Of a DNA stretch of 64,000 nt, positions 55,485-64,000 are shown one piece after another. Source of the stretch: Lottia gigantea (taxonomy: Eukaryota; Mollusca; Gastropoda; Lottiidae). Each line of letters begins with the position of its first letter. Position 1 is the first letter of the stretch. The position numbers and the translations under genes are program-made. The stretch lies in assembly GCF_000327385.1 (NCBI RefSeq), contig NW_008709715.1:186001-250000 (forward strand). Direction: 5' to 3'. The notes beneath the pieces were generated by a model. It searched no databases. It was not told where the DNA came from and was given only the letters and a program-made list of their open reading frames with translations.

Positions 55485-57044
55485 AGCTTTTAATTTACAA
55501 TAAATCCTAATTCCATATTTTAAGTACTCTAGCACATTACTGGATAAATTCCAGGTCAAATTGCACTTTACATATCAGACCAATGTCCATATATTCCAGT
55601 CAGACTGTGAACACGTGGTACAGGTAATTGAAATAAAAATCAGAAATCCTAATGTGCAAACAGCATTCTGAACACATTCCTACCCATATGACTCTTCCAA
55701 GTTTTCTTAGTAAAGACATCCTGTAGTTTAGTGTATAAGGAAATTTGATATGCTTTCTCTACTGTTATACATTACAGCCTGTGTGTATATCAGTGAAAAG
55801 AACAGGAGGTATAATAATCTACCCAGAATAGTCACGTCTCAGCATGTTCACATATAGAATTACCTTACTATGAACACTGATTATATCATAATCATTAACT
55901 TATAATTAATGATATAATATTAAGATGTAGAGGTTCTATTACATACTAATAAATCAGGTTATAGCAATATCTAGTCTACCAGATTGAAGTAGGACTATTA
56001 GAAAGGTAGAAGAGTGGTAGAGGTAATATCAAATTACTATGTAGCAGTTCTGGTACTGCAGTAGTACTCTCTCTCCATACTGTCAGACAATGGCATTATC
56101 AATGGTACTGATATATTCTAAACTTATCTGCTACTTGTAGAAGCAAGTTCAAAGTATCTTAGGCAGAAAACAATTAATCATTTGTTGTATGGTACTACAA
56201 AATGTGTATTGACAATTATTTTACTAGTATCTTACATGTATTTAAACTATAAATGTTAAGATATGATGTAAGCAGCTACAATGAAGCTTGCCAAAAACAA
56301 ATTTCAGATCTGACAATTAGGGCAGACTACCGATCAAGAATCAATTAATAATCAAAATATTTCAATTGAGAAACCCTGTAAATACTAAATTAAAAAACAT
56401 GACAAAATTCTTAAGTTCATGAGTTATTTTTTTGTCATAGAAGAACATAATTCCTTTGATTGGTTATTATAGTTTATTGTGAGGTAGTTTTGTGCTGAAG
56501 GGAAGAGCTTACGACTTGTTTAAGGCTACAATGGAGAAAATGTTACTAAAACATATAATCGATTAAATTCATAGAGGCAAAAATTGATTATTTTTCTTAT
56601 TTTACCAAGCCCTACTGACAATAAACTTATTAAGCAATTAAATAATTTGAGTTCAGAATGTGACTTGTCAGAAGTCAACATAATCTAGCAATAACATGAA
56701 TCAATCTGTGTTCTGTGTCTTATATTTTTAGTTATAGACATCACATGTCACTCTGGAACAATTAAAATTGCCTATGGCTGAGTTTCTATTACATAAATTT
56801 CAAGAGACACAAGCCTATTTGTTTCAAATTGTGCAAGTTGATTGTCTCAACTTAAAGGCCATGATTTCACAGGTAAATTTTTCACTGAAAGAAAATTTTG
56901 CCATAATGTAATTACACTGATAAAAATTGATGGAAAAATCACCAAAGTGACAAACTTGAAAATTGATCAATAAGCTGAGAATTCTTTTCAATTTTTTACA
57001 TAAATTTTGTTAAAGCAATTTTGTTATCATTATCCACCATTTCA

Positions 57045-57355
57045 ATTTTCAGCCAGACGTCTGTGGTTCTTGAAATTCCACTCTAACTAAGCATTTTATT
57101 AAGTAGTAGCTATCTCAAAACTTTGCCAAATGTCATAAGATATTATTAACAACTTATTTCTTAATTATGGAAACCACAAACATCCAACAGAAAATTGGAT
57201 TGATGAAAATAGAAGCCATGATTTATTATATATATTGCCCCTGATATTAGCCTTATAAGCTTATCTACTGCTCTGTGAACTGGGCCAGTTCTTTTGCTGA
57301 GACTCCTCTCCACATAAAAAAGTCAGAAATAAAACCACTTTACAGTCCCTTTTAT
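57045..57355. mobile_element. MITE family A, degraded copy
   Basis: 'ccagacgtctgtggttcttgaaattccac' and the mirrored 'ggaaaccacaaacatccaacagaaaattgg' mark the palindromic core. 'aaaaccactttacagtccctttt' near 57331-57353 is the right end. The left terminal repeat is not recognisable. Confidence 0.5.
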
Positions 57356-57784
57356 AATAACAAGAGCCTTACTTCATAAGCCTTAGGTCTATCAGTTATT
57401 AAGCCTTTTTATATTTAAGGCGTGATCTGCAAAACTATTCACATGATGACATAATCACAGATAAATATCTGTATTTTTGAATACTGGATAATTAAATATG
57501 ATATCCCAAGAATCCTAAGGAGAGGCGGGGAAAAGGGGAAATTATTTCTTATACTGGAAATCTTGATATGATTATGACTCGATTGATATCATCATGATGC
57601 TGATGGTCAGGTAAGCGAAGCATGAAGGAACTTGATAAAAACGTACTTCCACCGCTTCCTTCAAGGAATTTGCAGTTGAGTTTTTGAAACATCGAGTAAA
57701 ATGTACCATACTACCTCCATATTTATCTTTAACTACATAGAAAATATATAACCCAGCTATTTTAGCAGTTATTCACACACTCAC

Positions 57785-57807
57785 CAAAGTTTTAAGGTCG
57801 CTGCCAT
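57785..57807 (-). other. Candidate taxilin leader mini-exon
   Basis: On the minus strand ATG at 57807 reads MAATLKL and reaches a GTGAGT donor. Joined to an AG at 55508-55507, whose exon would start at 55506, the frame runs through WIYCKLKA into the taxilin MGSAVSTF. Joined directly to the 54533 exon it stops at once. The 55507 acceptor lacks a pyrimidine tract, so this is weak. Confidence 0.25.
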
Positions 57808-59517
57808 ATTGTGTGACGTCAGAACAAGTACTTGCTACAGACCACTAAAATTATGCTTTGTTCAACATAGTCCGAATAGTCTGTTATCAGTGGACAAATT
57901 TAGGACTTGGAGTACCAAAATAAGGCTAAATAGCTATTTGCATCACTATTCATTGTGAGCTTATCGGTAGTCTCATCAGTAGACACATGATTCCGCAAAG
58001 TTTTGATTCCATTCAATTTTGATGAGCAAGTTTGTTTTGACATTTAAACAAGGATGGGATTCGATTTAATCAGTGGGTCCTCTTGACATAGGTCATAGTG
58101 CAGGATTGAAACAAATACCTCGCCTAGAATTGACATCTAGATCCAAAGTAAATTGCTCAATTGGCCATTGGATTGCTATGATGCTTTTGGGTAAACTCTT
58201 GCGATTAAAGTTCATATTCGATGTATGTATGATTTTTTCTTTATCATATTTATATCTAGGTCTACTGGTGTAATGTAAATCATAGAACTGTAACAGTAAG
58301 GTTTTATGTGTAAATCGACGACAACGACCTATGTCAATAATGTTAACGACGCTACAACTCGAATGCACCTTGGAAACTGCTTGTGTCGAACGCGCTTTGT
58401 CGCACTTCCTTAGTTACGAATTAAAAATGGCGGTGTGAGAACATAAACAAATTTATTGAACTTATTTTGATTTTAGATCTTATTGAGAGAAACAGGTGAT
58501 TATTTTTTATTTAGCAATATTGAACTTATTTTTATCGTCTGTCTATAACACTCTATGGATATTTGTGAACAACATTTATAGAAAGATCAGGAAAGAATGA
58601 CACAATGTGATTTTTTTACAAATCACATTTCAACAATATTCTAATTTGCCTATGAATTTAAATATTACAGTGAAGCAGTCAGGTTTCTCATTTGCTTTAT
58701 TGCCAGTCTGTTTGTTAAAATATCTAAGGGCAGTGAAAATGTTGAACTACAATCTGTAGGCTACTTTACACTGATCTTTAATCAATTCAATGTTTGGGAG
58801 AATTCCCCAGTCACTACTACTGCATCTGGAGACCCTAAAGACATGTTTGACATATCTCAACACATGGTCATATTGTCATTGTTATCTTTACCTTGATGAC
58901 TTGTGTATTTCGTTAGCAACCAATTTAACCTCTTCAGAGACAAATTTGTAGACATATTTTTAATGATATTGCAAAACTGGTTGATCTTTACCTGTTAGCC
59001 TAATGATTATCCTAGCCTCTTCAAGTGATCAAAACTGGAAATCCTTGTAAAAGTTATTAATCGAAATCAAGAATGAATTGAAATTCAAAACAACATTTGT
59101 ATGGTGGCCTCTCATACCTTTTCGGGTTATTTCTCTTTTCACCATCTGTAAAAAAGAAAGCTCTAGCGGCTGCTATAAGTTTTTGCCATGTGGATGATTA
59201 GGAAGGTTTTCTAACTAACCCTTACTTGGTCTTGAATATTATAACCTTCAAATGACAGAAGCTGGTGAGAATCAGTTTTAGACTAGGTCTGTAGTGAAGT
59301 TGAATGTACATATTCGAACTCAGTATTATGAGGTTAGAAATGTTAAAAATGGCCATTACTCAATATTGACTAAAAGAATAATGTAAATCAAAATATTACC
59401 CCAACCAAACAAAATGTAGGTCTAAAATTTTCACTGGCTGTATGTATTGAAATTTAACCTTACATAGTTCTAACCTCCCAGTGCTTAGAATTAATTTTTG
59501 GAATTCTTATTTTAGCC

Positions 59518-62500
59518 ATGGCTTCAGGAGGGAGTGAAAAAGAAGTGAATCCTGTAATGGACTATGTGAGTGTGACTAATAAATCACAGCTAACAGCTGA
59601 TACAGAAGAATTGATCAAATCTCTACACATGGATCCTTATGATGAGGATGAAGTAAGTTTCAGTTTTATTGATGTGGTTTAAGCTTATTATGTTCTGGAA
59701 TTTGTGTTGATATAATATTCCACCGGTACAAATTCAAAAATTGTTTTCCTCAGGATCTGAAAATCTGAAATAAATAAAGCTTTTAGCTGTACCTAAACTT
59801 ATTTAACAAACAATTGAAAAAAAAAATCACAGAAAATATTAAATTGTAAGCTTATGCAAATCGAAATATCTCAGGTGCAATTTATTCTGTATTCAGATGG
59901 ATTTATTTGGATTTTGTCACTTAATTTACTGCATCTTCCTTTGCAGACTGAACTACGATTTCTACATTCCAAACCAACATGTTTTATTGTTGTTGGTAAA
60001 CCTGGTAGTGGTAAAACTAGTCTAGCCAGAAGATTAGCTTTGGAATGGAAGTGTGAATTGATCAATGGTAAGAAGAAATAATGGCCTTTTGCAAATCTAT
60101 GCTCTTTCATAGCTGTATAATGATAAACCAAATTATTGAAGCATGTTAAACAACAGCCGGATATACTTTTCAATCCTAACCAGACAAATTCTATCATGTT
60201 TTCTGAGAGACATAGCTACAAACATTGTCTTGTGGCAGTCCCATGGTAATTTATACCCAACTTATACCATGACCACAGTTCTATAGTTTCATTAGTTTGC
60301 AAGTTTGCATTAGTATTTCTATAATTTTGCTGTCCTGGCAAAATTACACTATAGCACACTGCATCCTTGAGTCCAGTTGAGAAGAAAAGGGGAAGGATAA
60401 TTTCATTTCAATTTGAGAAAAATGATGTTCTTCTCATAATAAATTTGTGACATCACTCACACTGTCAATGAACATAATTTCTTGAATAGTGAGCTGTAAA
60501 AAAATATCCTACAGGTACCGTAATTTTAATTGACAAAAACACAATTTTTTTGTATTTTTCAGCCAGTGAATTGATTAATCAGAATATTGAATTACAAAGT
60601 GATATGGGTATAAAGTTTACAGAAATATTAAATAGAGGTGAAGCTATACCAGAATCATTAGTTATTAAAATGATTGAAAATAAAATCAACTCTCCAGAAG
60701 TAGCTCATCATGGTAATTAATCTTATTTATTTATTTTATTAACTTTTCACTACTGCTTAACTTCTGTAATAGAACTTGAAAGATGTTTATGCTCATCTTG
60801 CTGTTGTAAAAGGGGCAATATTTGCAGGGTTAGGAATTGATACATGTTTTAGAAGGAATACTGGTGATTTTTTTTTTACAAGGAATCTACTTTTGTTGTA
60901 CCATTATTCTTGAATATGTTGAGCTCTATGAAAAAAAAATTGATTGTACTTTTTGATTCTGTCAAAATTTCTCTCATACTGCGTTGTGTGATAATTAACC
61001 CAAACTGAAGTAGAAAACTAGGACAGTTAACTTTTTTTTCAACAGGAACAGAAAAAGTGACATTTAATTTATTTTTCATTGAATTTCTCTATTGTAGGTT
61101 ATGTACTGGATGATTTCCCATCTATATCAGAATCTTATTTGAGTGTTAGAGATCAATTAGAACTTGTTAAAAATTGGAAATTACGGCCAGATTTTATCAT
61201 CAATATAAAGGTATTTGGCTTTTACAAATACACAAATTTCTTTTTTTAATTATTACATGTTTGACAATCATATCTAACTGGGGCCTCAAAATGTCATTTT
61301 ATTTTTCGCTAATCAACCTTTTGAGGTTTTTCACTGGATTCATACCATTTATAGCTAGGTCAATTGGAAATACAACTTATTCAAAAATTCACCAGATTTT
61401 CACAGCGAAACTGATGAAATTTACCAAATATGTTTTGGAAAACCACTTGTTCATGTTACTGTGTATTTTAGATCCCTGATAAAGATATAGAGAAAAGAAG
61501 AATTGGACAGAAAGTTGATCCTGTAACTGGTGATGTTTATACTAAAGATGTTTATGCTCCAGATAAATCACTGAAAATGGTAATAATATCTATAACATAG
61601 TATTGTCAAAAAGTTGTCAATGTAATAAAAGGAATGCCAGATTTAGGAAAGAAATTTCTGAGTGCCAAACACATAGTAAAATAAAAATCTAGTTTTAGCG
61701 GAAAACAGGCTCATTCTTGCTTGAAACATATTATTTTGACTTTGTCTTCGATTTTGAGTTTATTTGAAAAGGAAAAAAATATATGATAATTTTGATTTTT
61801 TTTTTTATAAATAAGCTTACATCAAATTTTTTTCTAAGAAAATATAAATGTTGTAGATGTCTGATAAAGAAGGGGAAGAAGAAGGTGAAGAGGAAGAAGA
61901 AGAGGGAGATGAAGAAGTTGGTGAAGAGGTAAACACTTTTTCTTGGAAAAAATTTCACGTCAAATTTTTTTAAAAGGGTTGTGCCTTATTTTTAGTAAAT
62001 GGCAGAAATTTCTTGGAGGAAAGGAAGGGGTGCAAGTTATACATGCTAGAGCACTATATTTACAATTATACAGAAGCTTTATATGTTTAAGGTACTTGTG
62101 GCTAAAACATGTATTCCATGGCTTGTTAACAGGCTGGATTTGAAATCCCATGTACTGTAGACTGTGGTTTATATCAAAGGATGGAAAAAAAAAGGGCAAA
62201 TTATTGCACTAGCCTATCAACGATATGTACATTTGTCTAGCAAAGGGCAGAGAGATTTTCAATTTTATTACAAAAAGACCATTACATTTTTCAGGAAATT
62301 GAAGATGATTCTTTACCAAGTGAGATACTAGGAAGATTAATAATAAGACCAGAAGATTTAGAACAACAAGTCGATGAAAATATTCTCAAATTTAAAAACA
62401 ATATGTTGAGAATTTTAGAGGTAAGCCAGAATACGTCACTATAGTTGAGCAATAATATTATTGGACGTTAATTGCTCTTTGTGGCAATTTTTAAGAGATC

Positions 62501-64000
62501 ATCACAAATTTTGTTATATATACTTTTAATTTATAAGTGTTATTAGATTAAGTCAGTAAGGGAAAGTCAAGGCATTTCTTAAAAAAAAGTGAAACCTTGA
62601 TCAGTTAAAAAATATGTTGAAATGCAAAGAATATTTTACTGTTGTCTTGAATTTTAGGACTATATGGCAGATCATGATCAACAATTTTTAATTGAAATGG
62701 ATGGTAACCAGAATAATGCTGTTCTGTTTAAGGTAAGAACACAACTGATCTTTGGAATTTGGAACTTCAATTGTGTCCATTAAATTGTTATTACAGACAT
62801 AGTACATGCAATGGGCTGGACTAAAGATGTCAATCAAAACATGTTAGACATAAAAACTTTATTTTCTAATGTAAAACTTCATTCATTTCATTATACTATT
62901 AAGAAAAAATTTTTTTCAGCAATTATTAATGAGACTAGGATGTTTTGTGTTGAGAACAGCTGCTGTACCAATCAGACTGTGGGACCCTGAAGATCCTGAA
63001 GAGATTAATGAAGATATTGATACAGATGAATTAATGAGACAATTAGCTCCCAAACAGATGATAGCTCCTAGACATAGATGGAGACGTAGTAGATGGCTGA
63101 AAAATTGTCCTGTAGCTTTATTTGAAGGCAATATGGTACCAGGAAAACCCGAATTTGCTGTTAGGTTAGTTTACCTTTAATAATACCTTGCAACTTTTCT
63201 TCTTTACATTATATTATCATCTTGCCACAAAAGGCTTCCTGGACCATAATTTTGTATTTACAGTGAATATGCAAGTTTGGACTAAGAGCACTAGGCAGTT
63301 CAGTGATAGAGTATAAAAGTTTTTTGCTTTCATATACTCATAGGCTCTGTTTAATTTTCTCATAGGTTCCATTCAATTTCCACATAGGCATTATTTAATT
63401 TCCACATAGGGTCTGTCCAATTTTCTCATTGTTTCACTGCATTTCAATATAAATAGCTTCATTTTCATCTAATTACCTTATTTTCTATTTCTAGTTTTCT
63501 GGACAAGATATATTGTTTATCAAGTGCTGAAGCTATGGAGAAGTTTTTAAAGAATCCTAGACCATATTTACTACCTCCTCAACCTAGACCACCATGTAAA
63601 TTATCAATCTTAGGTCCACCATTATCTGGAAAAACAACCTTATCTCATTTACTGGCTAATAAATATAGTGCAAAGGTAGGTTATCTTTTAGCATTTCTAT
63701 TTTTTCATGAGACAGCAGTGGACAATTGAGCTCATTTGCAGATGTTTTCATATATGGATTTAAAATATGCATACAGGACAAATTCAGACCATCTTGATCG
63801 GTCAAATTCCCCAAAAAACAAGTTTAAAGATGTTAGTTTCCCAGGGTAATTAATACTACTAAATGAATTTACTATGAACTGAATTTTAGGTTATAGATGT
63901 AGATGAATTGATGAAACCTAAATTACTAGAAGAACATAAGAATCATCTACAGAAGGTACGAGATGACACTACAGAAACAGCTATTTTTACTGTTAAAGCT
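59518..64000 (+). CDS. AK9: Adenylate kinase 9, N-terminal part (continues beyond window)
   Basis: AK9 is a large multidomain nucleoside mono/diphosphate kinase (human about 1,900 residues) with several adenylate-kinase-like P-loop domains. Exons: 59518-59652, 59947-60067, 60563-60712, 61098-61210, 61472-61579, 61857-61928, 62295-62420, 62658-62732, 62920-63164, 63495-63675, 63890-64000 (open at edge). The 479 visible residues keep frame at each join. The first P-loop, GKPGSGKT, is at residues 62-69, followed by LRPDFIINIK and KRRIGQKVDPVTGDVYTKDVY. An acidic exon (61857-61928) follows. The second P-loop, GPPLSGKT, is at about 422-429, then VIDVDELM. The first exon follows an AG acceptor three bases before the ATG, so at least one leader exon lies upstream. 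The second P-loop is a variant of GxPGSGK, having Leu for the second Gly, as often in later AK9 domains. Confidence 0.93.

Larger units (their letters stand above)
55485..59517. other. Divergent upstream region of taxilin and AK9
   Basis: No further protein-similar exon recognised. A minus-strand mini-exon candidate at 57807-57785 (ATGGCAGCGACC..., donor GTGAGT) may be a taxilin leader. On the plus strand the 58420-58480 region ('aaaatggcggtgtgagaac') may be an AK9 leader. A degraded family A copy lies at 57045-57355. Confidence 0.5.

Overview
This 64 kb window is AT-rich animal nuclear DNA. Genes are split by short GT-AG introns, mostly 0.1-2 kb, and the space between is filled with small palindromic repeats. 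Protein content (ATG5, USP6NL/RN-tre, an SLC22 transporter, ZMPSTE24, PSMG1, SYAP1, headcase, taxilin, AK9) is that of a bilaterian. The repeat style, including a 'gggatctttaacgtgcac' module that I associate with molluscan genomes, suggests a mollusc or another lophotrochozoan. That placement is inference. One 50-N assembly gap lies at 19368-19417.

Layout: 112-1557 (+) is the 3' part of ATG5. 1.6-8 kb is gene-free and carries microsatellites, a 27-bp tandem array and several foldback elements. 8072-14626 (-) is a complete USP6NL-like RabGAP in 13 coding exons. 14.6-17.9 kb is the divergent upstream region. About 17.9-26.4 kb (+) is an SLC22 organic-ion transporter, broken only by the assembly gap. 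26.4-28.9 kb is simple-sequence intergenic DNA. 28887-34102 (+) is ZMPSTE24 in 10 coding exons. 35479-37824 (-) is PSMG1 in 6 coding exons, head-to-head with SYAP1 at 38510-42096 (+) in 8 coding exons. 44583-46025 (+) is an intronless headcase (HECA) gene. 47915-55484 (-) is a taxilin in 13 coding exons. It is head-to-head with AK9 at 59518-64000+ (+), which runs off the window.

All exon models were joined by hand. Every junction keeps the frame, and every full gene has a length divisible by three. The products do not form one pathway. They are mostly housekeeping functions: autophagy, Rab GTPase control and membrane traffic, CAAX-protein processing, proteasome assembly and nucleotide metabolism. 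They sit side by side, with two divergent pairs that may share promoters.

I found no convincing new biological system. The most notable unexplained structure is the set of non-autonomous foldback/MITE families. These include a seven-copy palindromic family, an 825-bp TA-flanked element with 27-bp terminal inverted repeats, a 140-bp hAT-like element with a nearly perfect 8-bp target duplication, and a foldback with 47-bp arms differing at one base. There are also two start-codon ambiguities, in the taxilin and the SLC22 gene, that could change the N-terminus.
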